Assembly (NCBI RefSeq): GCF_034262375.1
Contig: NZ_CP139558.1
Coordinates: 3,162,001-3,226,000, forward strand
Direction: 5' to 3'
Length of the DNA stretch: 64,000 nt
Origin: Mucilaginibacter sabulilitoris
GTDB lineage: Bacteria > Bacteroidota > Bacteroidia > Sphingobacteriales > Sphingobacteriaceae
Shown here: in pieces, positions 33,300 through 42,301 of the stretch
How the letters are laid out: every line of letters starts with the position of its first letter
How positions within the stretch are numbered: the stretch's first letter is position 1
Position numbers and translations under genes: made by a program
Notes under the pieces: model-generated
The model's input: the letters and a program-made list of their open reading frames with translations, nothing else
Told to the model about the DNA's origin: nothing
Database searches by the model: none

Positions 33300-33815
33300 T
33301 TATTTGGTCACCGGGACGTTCAGGGTAATGGCAAGATCATCCGGCGTGCCATTCTTGGTGATGTTAAAGTCTTTCGGTATTACTCTAAAGTCGCCTTTAA
33401 AAACTCCCTCATTGCCTTTATCGTCAAAGGTAAAATGAATAGTAACCGGTTTGGTAACACCTTTCAAGGTTAATTTGCCATTGGCATCGTACCCATTAGC
33501 TGTTTTAGTTACCCCTGTTGATGTAAAACTGATAGTGGGATAATTGTCGGCATCCAAAGCATCCTTGGCATGGCTGGTTTTAATAAAAAAGCCGGTACTA
33601 AGTGTATTAACATCAATTGATGCCGAAATTTTAGATTCTTCGGGATGGGCCTTGTCAAACTGTATGTTGGCCTTCAGGCCCGTAAACTCTCCATGGATTC
33701 TTCCATTTGCAAATTTTATTTCATAGGGCTCCTTTACTTTCCAAGTGGTTACAGCAATAAAAGCCGAAAAGCTGACAAATAATACGATCAGCATTGGATA
33801 CATAATTTTTTTCAT
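33300..33815 (-). CDS. Secreted YceI-family lipid-binding protein
   Basis: 171 residues from ATG 33815 (MKKIMYPMLIVLFVSFSAF signal). The longer upstream frame adds a non-signal tail and is rejected. The YceI lipocalin-like barrel is supported by EIKFANGRIHGEFTGLKANI, SKISASIDVNTLSTGFFIKT, AKDALDADNYPTISFTST and the terminal LAITLNVPVTK. YceI proteins bind isoprenoid-type lipids in a periplasmic beta-barrel and are often induced by stress; the ligand here is not known. Its terminator was interrupted by IS copy 2. Confidence 0.88.
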   Translation of the reverse strand: MKKIMYPMLIVLFVSFSAFIAVTTWKVKEPYEIKFANGRIHGEFTGLKANIQFDKAHPEESKISASIDVNTLSTGFFIKTSHAKDALDADNYPTISFTSTGVTKTANGYDANGKLTLKGVTKPVTIHFTFDDKGNEGVFKGDFRVIPKDFNITKNGTPDDLAITLNVPVTK

Positions 33816-34031
33816 AGAAATATTTTTAGTGATATGATACATAAGCCGTCGGTTAACAGATGGTCTTGTAAAAAATACGAACGGTTTATGTAAGAGGTTG
33901 CCTGCGATAAAAATATAGTAAGTGCCCAACGCAAGGATCCCTTTTTTTGCTAAAAAAGTTTACTGGCAGGCAACCTATTTGTAAATGAGGCAGTAATGAG
34001 TATATAAACGTTTTTACAAAAAATCATATAA

Positions 34032-34565
34032 ATGAAAAATCTATCGAAACTATTGGCTGCAGCATTCACAATCGCAGTTTTGTTTTTTACAACAAATGCG
34101 CAGGCCCAAACCACTCCGGCTAAATCTTTTCTGTTAAGTTTAGGTATTGAAACTGGTATCCCTACAGGTGTTGCGCGCATAGGTGCCAATTTTAACCTTG
34201 GTGGAACCGCCCGGTTGCAATATGGTATAACCAACGATTTGGCACTTACCTTTACGGCCGGTGGTTATCATTATTTCACAAAAAAAATACCTGGGCAAGA
34301 TAAAAGATACTCAAGCTATGGTGAATTACCTATAAAGGCTGGTTTAAAAGAATTTTTTCTGCCAAACATTTATGTTGGTGGTGAAGCAGGCATTGCTTTT
34401 GAAAAATTAGAGGATGGCTGGGGACCGCATCGCCTGGTGTTGTCGCCAAATTTAGGTTATGCCAATAAAAACTGGGACTTTGGTCTTCATTATGATCATT
34501 TTACACATAAAGAAGATCACTTTGGCATATTCGCGTTGCGGGTAGCTTACGGCTTCGGTTTGTAA
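34032..34565 (+). CDS. Outer-membrane beta-barrel-like secreted protein
   Basis: 177 residues with signal peptide (MKNLSKLLAAAFTIAVLFFT, NAQA cleavage). Alternating strands rich in Gly, Tyr and aromatic ends (SLGIETGIPTGVARIGAN, LALTFTAGGYHYFT, KNWDFGLHYDHFTH, FGIFALRVAYGFGL) fit an eight-stranded barrel of the OmpW/porin-like type. The final residues form an amphipathic strand ending in Leu, although a terminal Phe as in classic porins is missing. Function unknown; monocistronic. Confidence 0.65.
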   Translation: MKNLSKLLAAAFTIAVLFFTTNAQAQTTPAKSFLLSLGIETGIPTGVARIGANFNLGGTARLQYGITNDLALTFTAGGYHYFTKKIPGQDKRYSSYGELPIKAGLKEFFLPNIYVGGEAGIAFEKLEDGWGPHRLVLSPNLGYANKNWDFGLHYDHFTHKEDHFGIFALRVAYGFGL

Positions 34566-34715
34566 TCTGCGTTTTTGTACTCTTATGTTTGTTGCTGCAA
34601 ACAGTTTTGGGTAGTATATCGTGTGTTTATGGGGCTGCCATTGTTTGATGATATCAGCAATGGCAGTTTTTGTATGTTAAAACTTAATGCCGGTCACCTT
34701 GTTGTATCAACAAAT

Positions 34716-35801
34716 ATGAACCGTCTTCTTAAAAAGCTCGAAAAAATTGGTCGTGACCCCAAGATCACCGCGAAGGCAGTTGGCCTCCGCTACGTATCTG
34801 ATTCATCGCCGGGATATACCCGGAAAAAATCGGGCAAGGGCTGGAGCTTTTATGATGCCGATGGTAAGCTGGTAAAAGATAAGGAGCAGATATCCCGCTT
34901 CAACAAGTTGGTGATTCCGCCGGCCTATACCAACGTATGGATATCGCCGTATGAAAATGGCCACCTGCAGTTTACGGGTACCGATGCCGCCGGGCGCAAA
35001 CAATACCGGTACCATGCCGGCTGGAACCAAATCCGTAATCAAAGTAAATATCATCGCCTGCAAACTTTTGCATCCTATTTACCCGCTATACGGGAACAGG
35101 TAGATAAAGACCTGGCCCGCCGTAATCTTGACCACGACAAGGTAGTGGCTCTGGTGGTACGTTTAATGGAACTTACCGGTATCAGGGTAGGGAATGAGGA
35201 ATATAAAAAACTTTATGGATCTTTCGGACTTACCACCCTGCAAAACCGGCATATAAAAATTGAAGGTTCAAATATGCGCTTTGAATTTAAAGGGAAAAAA
35301 GGTGTTTTTCATAAGGTAACACTACAGAGTAAAAAACTGGCAAGGCTGATAAAGCAATGCCGGGATATTCCGGGAAAAGAACTTTTTCAGTATTATAATG
35401 AAGCCGGTGAGCGGTGCAGTATAGGGTCGGGCGATATTAATGATTACCTTAAAAATATAACTGGCGAAGATTTTACTGCCAAAGATTTCCGCACATGGGC
35501 GGGCAGTGTGAGTGCCCTGTATGCTTTTAAGGATGCCGGCGAATTTGCCACCGTAACCGAGTGCCATAAAAAAATTGTCGGTGTGCTTGATGAGGTAGCC
35601 ATTAACCTGGGTAACACCCGCACAGTTTGCAAAAAATATTATGTGCACCCTTCGGTAATAAAAAGCTACGAGGAAGGCACCATATTTAAATACATCAGCC
35701 ACCTTGATGAAGACAATGATGTAAAAGCAGCAGAACTTAACAAAGCCGAAAAAGCACTGTTAAACCTGCTTGAAACAGAAAAACTGGCCGAGGCCAGTTA
35801 A
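34716..35801 (+). CDS. Poxvirus-type DNA topoisomerase IB
   Basis: 361 residues from ATG 34716 (MNRLLKKLEKIGRDPKITAK). The earlier in-frame start would add a Cys-rich, non-conserved segment. The N-terminal DNA-clamp domain (GLRYVSDSSPGYTRKKSGKG, RFNKLVIPPAYTNVWISPY) and the catalytic domain (GIRVGNEEYKKLYGSFGLTT, DFRTWAGSVSALYAF) match bacterial topoisomerase IB. The catalytic Tyr is in TVCKKYYVHPSVIKSY. The enzyme relaxes supercoils by a transient 3'-phosphotyrosine link without ATP. It is a stand-alone gene with no partner nearby. Confidence 0.93.
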   Translation: MNRLLKKLEKIGRDPKITAKAVGLRYVSDSSPGYTRKKSGKGWSFYDADGKLVKDKEQISRFNKLVIPPAYTNVWISPYENGHLQFTGTDAAGRKQYRYHAGWNQIRNQSKYHRLQTFASYLPAIREQVDKDLARRNLDHDKVVALVVRLMELTGIRVGNEEYKKLYGSFGLTTLQNRHIKIEGSNMRFEFKGKKGVFHKVTLQSKKLARLIKQCRDIPGKELFQYYNEAGERCSIGSGDINDYLKNITGEDFTAKDFRTWAGSVSALYAFKDAGEFATVTECHKKIVGVLDEVAINLGNTRTVCKKYYVHPSVIKSYEEGTIFKYISHLDEDNDVKAAELNKAEKALLNLLETEKLAEAS

Positions 35802-35849
35802 ATACTGTATATGGAAGCTGTGCGGGCGGTTAAAGAGAATTAATACTTA

Positions 35850-37664
35850 TTACTTTTTAGTAGTAATGAGTATAACTCCATCTTTTCCCTTATCTCCGTA
35901 TTTTTTGGTGATACTGCTGCCTTTTAATACGCTCATATTATCAATTTTATCGGGATTCAGCTTCTTTAAATCAGCGGATGATGATTCATTACCATCGATA
36001 ATGATTAAAGGATTAGTGTTTTTACCAGTTGTAATAACACCATTATTTATGGAAATACCTGTTGCCGGTGTAATGGATAGAGCAGAAGTAGGGACAATAC
36101 GCAGATCCTTAACAATCACATGTGATTTAGTAGAGATGCCTGCTACTTTGCTTTTTACCGCCGGAATACTTGCAACAGATACGTTGGAAATTGTTATCGT
36201 GGAATCTGCCGATACGCGAGTACGAGGCTGGGCGTAAGAGACTCTATAATGAATATTCGAAACAGAATCAACAGTCAATGTTAGCGGAACAGCCTCGTTA
36301 ACGGTAACTGAACTGCTGCTACTGGCATTTGTATGGATGTGTTGATCGGTAGTAATATTCGCATATTTATCGCTCTTTTTTGATTGATCTATTTTTTTCT
36401 TAAGCGCCGCCCCTTCGGGTGAATTTTTTGTAATAACAATGGATACTTTATTGTTTAGTGCAGGTTTAACATCAACAAAGGGAGTTGCATCCTCTGCAGA
36501 TAAAACATATATTGATGTAATATCATCAGGATCTACCGATTTTATGTTTCCTTTTTTGCCGTTAATGTAGGTTTCTACAGGCACATCATTTATTAGCACT
36601 TTTTTTGTCGTAATTTTAGTAGTATCGGGCTTTGACGCTACCCGAAGAGATGCTGCAGCTTTGTGGGTAATTTTTTGATGTTTAACAGCGGTTACCGGCC
36701 TGGCATCAGGTTTTTTGTCGGGATTGAAATCGATGATCTTTGTCAGTGGTAAAGCAGCTGCAACCAGCTTTATCCTGACAGGTTTGGCAAAATCAGCTTT
36801 TGATATACTGAATACGAACAGCAGGGTAATTACCGCAGGTACCAGGAAAGCGTAACGGGTAAGGTTTAGTTTCGAAGATCGTTTGGCGTTCATCATGATA
36901 ATGCGTTTTTTAATGGTTGATATATTAAAGTGGTTTACTATACCAGGTTGCTGGTTATTAAAGCTTACCGAAACCAGGCTGTATTGATATTTTTTACTGT
37001 CAATACCCTTATTCAGTATCTTGCGGTCGGTTATAAATTCAATGTTTTCGCGAATGGCCTTTTTCATGAGCCAGATACCGGGATTAAACCAATAAAGGAT
37101 GCTGCTCAGCTCGGCCAGTAATATATCGGCAGTATGCCACTCGTTTACGTGTACCTGTTCATGCAGCAATATGGCTTCGAGGTCGGCTGGGGCATGTTTT
37201 GCCGGATTTACAAAAATGCTTTGCCAAAACGAAAATGGGGCAGCGTCTTTATCTATGATCCTTACTTCGTGATCATTAATCATGGCCGGTTTTGAACTTT
37301 TGTAGAGCTTGTAAAGGGAAAATAGCTGAACAGCCAACCTTATGGCCAATATATATGCACCCAACCAGAAAATAACTTCGGCCCAATGCCAGTAATCAGG
37401 TTCATTAAGCGGTATTAGTAGGCTATTGGCCGATACCTGCCAGTTTATGGCTACTTGTTGTACAGGCCGGGCCAGTTCTTCGTGCCGCTGCAAAAATGAC
37501 GAAAGATTTATCAGCGGATAGATACTGGCAAACAATATAGCCGTGAGCAGGTAAATGCGGTTTAAGGTATAAAAAGTAAGACGTCTAAGTACCAGGTAAT
37601 AGCCTGCGCAAAACAGTAGCAAGGCAATATTTACTTTGAGTAAAAAAACAAACAGTACTGGCAT
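35850..37664 (-). CDS. M56 (BlaR1/MecR1-like) membrane metallopeptidase with plug-like tail
   Basis: 604 residues. Four N-terminal membrane helices surround a zinc protease motif LLHEQVHVNEWH (HEQVH at 168-172). A fifth helix, LTRYAFLVPAVITLLFVFS, lies near 275. The extracytoplasmic part is long and low in complexity. The last ~60 residues resemble a TonB-receptor plug motif (MSVLKGSSITKKYGDKGKDG followed by VILITTKK), the same pattern as in the SusC protein of this window (KGSAASAIYG...VVVITTKK). BlaR1-type proteins sense outside signals and cleave or trigger loss of the partner repressor, which is encoded 11 bases upstream. The ligand is unknown; there is no beta-lactamase gene. Confidence 0.85.
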   Translation of the reverse strand: MPVLFVFLLKVNIALLLFCAGYYLVLRRLTFYTLNRIYLLTAILFASIYPLINLSSFLQRHEELARPVQQVAINWQVSANSLLIPLNEPDYWHWAEVIFWLGAYILAIRLAVQLFSLYKLYKSSKPAMINDHEVRIIDKDAAPFSFWQSIFVNPAKHAPADLEAILLHEQVHVNEWHTADILLAELSSILYWFNPGIWLMKKAIRENIEFITDRKILNKGIDSKKYQYSLVSVSFNNQQPGIVNHFNISTIKKRIIMMNAKRSSKLNLTRYAFLVPAVITLLFVFSISKADFAKPVRIKLVAAALPLTKIIDFNPDKKPDARPVTAVKHQKITHKAAASLRVASKPDTTKITTKKVLINDVPVETYINGKKGNIKSVDPDDITSIYVLSAEDATPFVDVKPALNNKVSIVITKNSPEGAALKKKIDQSKKSDKYANITTDQHIHTNASSSSSVTVNEAVPLTLTVDSVSNIHYRVSYAQPRTRVSADSTITISNVSVASIPAVKSKVAGISTKSHVIVKDLRIVPTSALSITPATGISINNGVITTGKNTNPLIIIDGNESSSADLKKLNPDKIDNMSVLKGSSITKKYGDKGKDGVILITTKK

Positions 37665-37675
37665 GGCTTTAAAAT

Positions 37676-38032
37676 TTATTGTTTCTCAATCAGTTTTATG
37701 ATCTCCTGCAGATCGCTCGCACTTATCTTTTTTTCGTTGGCAAAAAAAGTAACCAGGTCTTTATAAGAGTTTTGAAAATAATCGCTTACAAAGCCGTTCA
37801 TAAACCGCTTTTTATATTCTTCTTCCTGTATAGTTGGTGCATAACGCAATGAGTTGCCCATTTTTTCGCTTGCTAAAAAAGCTTTGCGTTCAAGGTTTTT
37901 AACGGTTGATGCCAGCGTGGTATATGGGGGTTTAGGTTCTTCCAGCTGGTCCAAAAAATCCTTAATAAAACCCGGGCCGTATTGCCAAACTGCCTGCATG
38001 GCTTCTTCTTCCTGTTTAGATAGTTTTTCCAT
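37676..38032 (-). CDS. BlaI/MecI/CopY-family repressor
   Basis: 118 residues from ATG 38032 (MEKLSKQEEEAMQAVWQYGP). The longer frame would run through the operators and is rejected. A winged helix at about 5-75 (LEEPKPPYTTLASTVKNLER with FLASEKMGNSLRYAP) and a C-terminal dimerisation helix region (YFQNSYKDLVTFFANEKKIS) match the family. It should repress the operon it shares with the downstream M56 protease and be inactivated when that protease signals. Two TACGA-N5-TCGTA dyads lie directly before the start codon. Confidence 0.92.
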   Translation of the reverse strand: MEKLSKQEEEAMQAVWQYGPGFIKDFLDQLEEPKPPYTTLASTVKNLERKAFLASEKMGNSLRYAPTIQEEEYKKRFMNGFVSDYFQNSYKDLVTFFANEKKISASDLQEIIKLIEKQ

Positions 38033-38034
38033 TG

Positions 38035-38071
38035 TTTTACGATTGTTTCGTAAAACTACGAACTTTTCGTA
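38035..38071. promoter_or_regulatory. Twin BlaI-type operators
   Basis: Dyad 1: TTTTACGA (38035-38042), five bases, TCGTAAAA (38048-38055), perfect over eight bases. Dyad 2: TACGA (38057-38061), five bases, TCGTA (38067-38071). Both share TACGA-N5-TCGTA and are 19 bp apart, immediately upstream of the repressor ATG. Confidence 0.8.
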
Positions 38072-38247
38072 ATTATCCAAATTTATTTTCATTTTTTTAG
38101 AAGAATGGAAAAATCAGCTCCGCAATTCGTTTGATAAGACCGTTTTGGGACATTGGCTTATCAATCAAAAAATTTACGCGTAACGGATGCTGGAGAGGCG
38201 AAAACAATAGTACCTTGCATAATCAAAAAAAAGCTCACTGAGGGTTT

Positions 38248-39105
38248 ATGGCTTTAAAAACAACCATTATCACCGGGGCAACCTCCGGAATAGGACAGGA
38301 AACCGCGTTGGCGCTTGCAAAGCAGGGGCACGCGCTTTATTTACTGGTGCGCAACACGCCTAAAGGCGAACGCCTAAAACAGGAAATTACCGATAAAACG
38401 GGTAACAAGGAGATTTTTGTAGTAAGATGTGATCTGACCGATTTGGAAAGCGTTCGCGAAGCGGCAGATGAGCTTACCCAAAAACTATTTGCTATAAATA
38501 CCCTTATTAATAATGCGGGCGGCATTTTTGAAGAGCGTGAGCTAAACAAGAATGGTTTTGAAATGACCCTGGTTACCAACCATCTGGGGCATTTTTTACT
38601 AACCACCAGCCTGATGCCTTTATTACAAAAAGGGCAGGCACGTATTATTAATGTAAGTTCAGAAGCGCATAAACAGGCAAAACCCCAGTTTGATGACCTT
38701 CAGTGGGAGCAATCATACAGCGCTATGAAAGCTTATGGTATGAGCAAGCTCTTTAATATTTATTTTGCTCAATCACTTGCCGAAAAATATGCAGCTAATG
38801 GCATCCTTGCTTTCTCCTTGCATCCAGGCGTAGTTAAAACAGGTTTTGGGGCAAATCTTAAAGGATTTGGGAGAATATTGCTATTGGTTGCACGTCCATT
38901 TATGATAACTCCCGAACAGGGTGCCGAAACTTCTGTGTTCCTGGCTACGTCACCGCGGCTTGATCAATACAATGGCGCTTATTTCAAAAAGAAAAAGAAA
39001 GCAGCAACTTCGGCTATTGCAACTGATACCGAATCGCGCAATAAACTCTGGGCCATCAGCGAAAAACTGCTCTCAAGATACCTGGTTTGGCCTGATGTGA
39101 AATAA
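38248..39105 (+). CDS. Short-chain dehydrogenase/reductase
   Basis: 285 residues, classical SDR of the retinol-dehydrogenase-like group. Cofactor site TIITGATSGIGQETALALAK (residues 5-24), NNAGG in the central strand, catalytic Ser in NVSSEAHK, and Tyr/Lys in KAYGMSKLFN. The C-terminal region has LHPGVVKTGFG. Arg27-type residues after the first helix cannot settle NAD versus NADP use. The substrate is unknown. Monocistronic, divergent from the repressor gene. Confidence 0.88.
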   Translation: MALKTTIITGATSGIGQETALALAKQGHALYLLVRNTPKGERLKQEITDKTGNKEIFVVRCDLTDLESVREAADELTQKLFAINTLINNAGGIFEERELNKNGFEMTLVTNHLGHFLLTTSLMPLLQKGQARIINVSSEAHKQAKPQFDDLQWEQSYSAMKAYGMSKLFNIYFAQSLAEKYAANGILAFSLHPGVVKTGFGANLKGFGRILLLVARPFMITPEQGAETSVFLATSPRLDQYNGAYFKKKKKAATSAIATDTESRNKLWAISEKLLSRYLVWPDVK

Positions 39106-39257
39106 CCAGCCTCGTTGCTGTAGTAAAATCATGAAATAAAAGATTATCGTAAATTCCGGGTTACAAAGAGCCCTCGCTTGTATCTGAAAAATTACCTCAT
39201 CAGTTAAGACAAAAGTTGTAACATTAAAAGTTATTGGTTATTTTAGATGACTTAAAC

Positions 39258-39743
39258 ATGACAATCATGCCTTTAAACAAAAAAATTGTAGTTACAATTG
39301 GCTTATTATCTGTAGTGGTACTTGGTGCCATGACTTCTATGACCCCTAAAAAGGTTCAGGATGAAGGTTTCAAGAATTTGAAAGTATTACCTAAAAATAT
39401 CTCAAACGATAATCTTCACAAGGTGATGGAAGAGTGGGAACACTCCTTGGGCGTACACTGCAACTTTTGCCACGTGCGAAACGAGGAGACAAAAAAGATG
39501 GATTGGGCAAACGATACCAAACCGGAAAAGGCAATGGCCCGCGATATGTATAAGATGATGAATAAGATCAACCAGAAATATTTTCACGCCAAAAAAGATT
39601 CATTGGGTATGATCATGCCTGCCGGTGTAAATTGCAATACCTGTCATCGCGGTACTGCTCACCCGGAGGTAATTGTACCTGGAGATCAAGGCCCTGGCGG
39701 TATGCCTCCGGGTGGCCAGCCAGCTCCTGAAAAAAAGGGGTAA
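39258..39743 (+). CDS. Small c-type cytochrome with two haem motifs
   Basis: About 161 residues (ATG 39258 or 39267). The N-terminal hydrophobic helix (KKIVVTIGLLSVVVLGAMTS) is a signal anchor. Two CxxCH sites are seen: VHCNFCHVRNEE near 76 and VNCNTCHRGTAHP near 135, so two haems are attached. The fold resembles half of the photosynthetic reaction-centre cytochrome family, which in non-phototrophs is annotated c-type cytochrome of unknown electron partner. The C-terminus is Gly/Pro-rich (GGMPPGGQPAPEKKG). A terminator follows. Confidence 0.85.
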   Translation: MTIMPLNKKIVVTIGLLSVVVLGAMTSMTPKKVQDEGFKNLKVLPKNISNDNLHKVMEEWEHSLGVHCNFCHVRNEETKKMDWANDTKPEKAMARDMYKMMNKINQKYFHAKKDSLGMIMPAGVNCNTCHRGTAHPEVIVPGDQGPGGMPPGGQPAPEKKG

Positions 39744-39756
39744 TTGAAAAAACGGA

Positions 39757-39788
39757 AACACCTCTGACTTGAAGTTAGGGGTGTTTTA
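39757..39788 (+). terminator. Terminator after the cytochrome gene
   Basis: AAACACCTC and GGGGTGTTTT pair around TGACTTGAAGTTA and are followed by T-rich sequence, between the stop at 39743 and the next ATG at 39802. Confidence 0.7.
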
Positions 39789-39801
39789 ATTTACAATAGT
39801 T

Positions 39802-40311
39802 ATGACTACTGGTATAATCAACATCAGAAATGCGAATGAAGATGACCTTTTGGCCATATTGCACATTTATAATGATGCTATACTAAATACTACGGCAGTT
39901 TATAGCGAACTCCCGCATACTATTGAAATGCGACAGGCCTGGTTTGCGGATAAGCTTAACAATGGCTTCCCGGTGCTGGTTGCCGAATCTGCTGGTAAAG
40001 TAACCGGTTTTTGCACTTATGGGCACTTTAGGGCATGGCCATGCTATCGTTATACTGTAGAGCACTCTGTATATGTTGATCCTTTGTTTAGAGGACAGGG
40101 GATTGGTAAACTTTTACTCAGGCCGCTTATAAACAAAGCACAGCAAAATGGTTTACATGCTATGATAGCCGGTATTGACAGTGGAAACCAGGTAAGTTAC
40201 CATTTGCATCAATCACTCGGTTTCAGGCAAGTGGCTCATTTTAAGGAGGTGGGGTTTAAATTTGATCGCTGGCTTGATCTGCTGTTTATGGAACTATTAT
40301 TTGATAAATAA
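39802..40311 (+). CDS. GNAT N-acetyltransferase (phosphinothricin-acetyltransferase-like)
   Basis: 169 residues. Acetyl-CoA-binding motif A is seen as SVYVDPLFRGQGIGKLLLRP, with the preceding strand VTGFCTYGHFRAWPCYRYTV; motif B is YHLHQSLGFRQVAHFKEVGF. The pattern NTTAVYSELPHTIEMRQAW near the start is typical of the phosphinothricin/methionine-sulfoximine acetyltransferase branch. Substrates in that branch are amino-acid-like amines, but the native one here cannot be read from sequence. Monocistronic. Confidence 0.87.
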   Translation: MTTGIINIRNANEDDLLAILHIYNDAILNTTAVYSELPHTIEMRQAWFADKLNNGFPVLVAESAGKVTGFCTYGHFRAWPCYRYTVEHSVYVDPLFRGQGIGKLLLRPLINKAQQNGLHAMIAGIDSGNQVSYHLHQSLGFRQVAHFKEVGFKFDRWLDLLFMELLFDK

Positions 40312-40495
40312 AATTATATTGTTAATTATTTATTAATACGATATTTATTTATTTCCAGAGTTGAAAATTCATTATTTTAACTTATCTTTAATGGTTTCTT
40401 AGCTGAATTCCTGCCTGATAAGAAATATAGAATATAAGAATACTGTTCTTTTACTGATCAAAGTTATATAAATATCCCCCCTAATTCGTTTAACT

Positions 40496-40714
40496 ATGAC
40501 TGCCGACCTTGAAGAAAAGCCTATTATCGCTGTACTTAATCAAAGACAGGTAACCCCTCACCGTTCTCCTTATTGCCGCAAATGTGGAAATCAAAATATT
40601 AACCGCATACCCAGAGGACGCTTTGTAAAAATGTTTTTGTTTTGGCTGCCACTCAAAAAATACATTTGTTACCGCTGCCATCATAAAACGTATAGATGGG
40701 GAAGCAGGCACTAA
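40496..40714 (+). CDS. Small double CxxC zinc-ribbon protein
   Basis: A 72-residue basic protein with two knuckles, SPYCRKCGNQNINR near 26 and YICYRCHHKTYRW near 57. The spacing of about 29 residues is right for a single zinc ribbon. Between them is a hydrophobic FVKMFLFWLPL segment. No family is recognised; it could bind nucleic acid or be a structural ribbon. It sits alone between the acetyltransferase and accC, preceded by an AT-rich stretch of about 180 bases. Confidence 0.6.
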   Translation: MTADLEEKPIIAVLNQRQVTPHRSPYCRKCGNQNINRIPRGRFVKMFLFWLPLKKYICYRCHHKTYRWGSRH

Positions 40715-40785
40715 ACCTGAATACACTTTTTCCTAAATATCTTTTCGGGCTAATAAAAATAAAACCGTACAAAGCGCAAATCTTT

Positions 40786-40793
40786 TACATTTG
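40786..40793 (+). promoter_or_regulatory. Candidate -7 box (TACATTTG) for accC
   Basis: A perfect TAnnTTTG ending four bases before the accC ATG at 40798, so the transcript would begin at or within a base or two of the start codon. Confidence 0.5.
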
Positions 40794-40797
40794 TTAA

Positions 40798-42282
40798 ATG
40801 CAAAAGATACTGATTGCCAACCGCGGTGAAATAGCTTTAAGGGTAATGCGTTCAGCGCGCGAAATGGGTATAAAAACCGTTGCCGTATATTCTGATGCGG
40901 ATAGGAACGCGCTGCATGTGCGTTATGCAGATGAGGCGGTTTATATAGGTGCGGCCCCATCAAACCAATCATACCTTAATGGCGAAAAAATTATTGCGGC
41001 CTGCATCCAGACGGGAGCAACCGCTATTCATCCGGGATATGGTTTTTTGAGCGAAAACGCAGCTTTTGCCCGGCAGGTGAAAGATGCAGGTTTGGTACTT
41101 ATAGGCCCATCGCCGGAGGCTATGGAGGTAATGGGTAACAAGCTATCGGCCAAAGCGGCGGCCCTGAAATATAACATCCCTATGGTTCCCGGAACTGAGG
41201 AGGCTATTACCGATGTTGCCGAGGCAAAGAAACGCGCGATTGAAGTAGGTTTTCCTATACTCATCAAGGCTGCAGCAGGCGGCGGGGGCAAGGGCATGCG
41301 TATAGTTGAAGGCGACGCTGATTTTGAAGAACAAATGGCGCTTGCCGTATCAGAGGCAACATCGGCTTTTGGCGACGGATCTGTTTTTATTGAGCGGTAC
41401 GTATCCTCACCGCGGCATATCGAAATACAGGTATTGGGTGATACGCATGGTAACATTGTGCATCTTTTTGAGCGCGATTGCTCTGTACAACGCCGCCACC
41501 AAAAGGTAATTGAAGAGGCACCCTCTAAAGTGCTTACGCTGCAAATCAGAGAGCAAATGGGCAAATGCGCGGTTGATGTGGCACGCTCTGTAAATTATAC
41601 CGGCGCCGGTACGGTGGAGTTTATTATGGATGATGCCCTTAATTTTTATTTCCTAGAAATGAATACCCGCCTGCAGGTAGAACATCCGGTAACGGAACTT
41701 ATAACCGGTATAGACCTGGTAAAGGAGCAGATACGCATTGCCCGGGGCGAGGCCATCAGCTTTAAGCAGGAAGACCTGGAAATACGTGGTCACGCCATTG
41801 AACTAAGAGTATATGCCGAAGATCCGGCCAATAACTTTTTACCAGATATTGGCACGCTGCAAACCTATGTTACACCCAAAGGGGCCGGCGTACGGGTTGA
41901 TGATGGTTTTGAGCAGGGTATGGAAATACCTATTTACTATGACCCTATGATAGCCAAACTGATAACTTATGGTGAAAATCGTACTGAAGCTATTGAGCGT
42001 ATGCTGCGTGCTATTGACGAGTATCAGATAACGGGTATAACTACAACATTGGGTTTTGGCAAATTTGTAATGCAGCATGAAGCTTTTACATCGGGTAATT
42101 TTGATACACATTTTGTAAAAAAATATTTTACGCCCGATGTGCTTGACTCCGATAATAAGGAAGAAGCTGAAATTGCGGCCATTATTATGGAACAATTACT
42201 TAGTGAGCAAAAGGCAGTAATAACTTCAACCCCAACCGCCGAAATAAGCAGCTGGGTAAAAAACCGGAGCGGGTTACAGTAA
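40798..42282 (+). CDS. accC: Biotin carboxylase subunit
   Basis: 494 residues, ATP-grasp enzyme that carboxylates biotin on its carrier protein in acetyl-CoA carboxylase or a related acyl-CoA carboxylase. N-terminal ILIANRGEIALRVMRSA, HPGYGFLSENAAFA, the Gly-rich loop KAAAGGGGKGMRIV, ERDCSVQRRHQKVIEEAPS and the active-site FLEMNTRLQVEHPVTE are diagnostic. At about 45 residues longer than E. coli AccC it has a Glu/Ala-rich C-terminal tail. No accB or carboxyltransferase gene is adjacent, so it may serve a complex encoded elsewhere. Confidence 0.93.
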   Translation: MQKILIANRGEIALRVMRSAREMGIKTVAVYSDADRNALHVRYADEAVYIGAAPSNQSYLNGEKIIAACIQTGATAIHPGYGFLSENAAFARQVKDAGLVLIGPSPEAMEVMGNKLSAKAAALKYNIPMVPGTEEAITDVAEAKKRAIEVGFPILIKAAAGGGGKGMRIVEGDADFEEQMALAVSEATSAFGDGSVFIERYVSSPRHIEIQVLGDTHGNIVHLFERDCSVQRRHQKVIEEAPSKVLTLQIREQMGKCAVDVARSVNYTGAGTVEFIMDDALNFYFLEMNTRLQVEHPVTELITGIDLVKEQIRIARGEAISFKQEDLEIRGHAIELRVYAEDPANNFLPDIGTLQTYVTPKGAGVRVDDGFEQGMEIPIYYDPMIAKLITYGENRTEAIERMLRAIDEYQITGITTTLGFGKFVMQHEAFTSGNFDTHFVKKYFTPDVLDSDNKEEAEIAAIIMEQLLSEQKAVITSTPTAEISSWVKNRSGLQ

Positions 42283-42301
42283 AAAAATATTGGGGCCGCT
42301 A

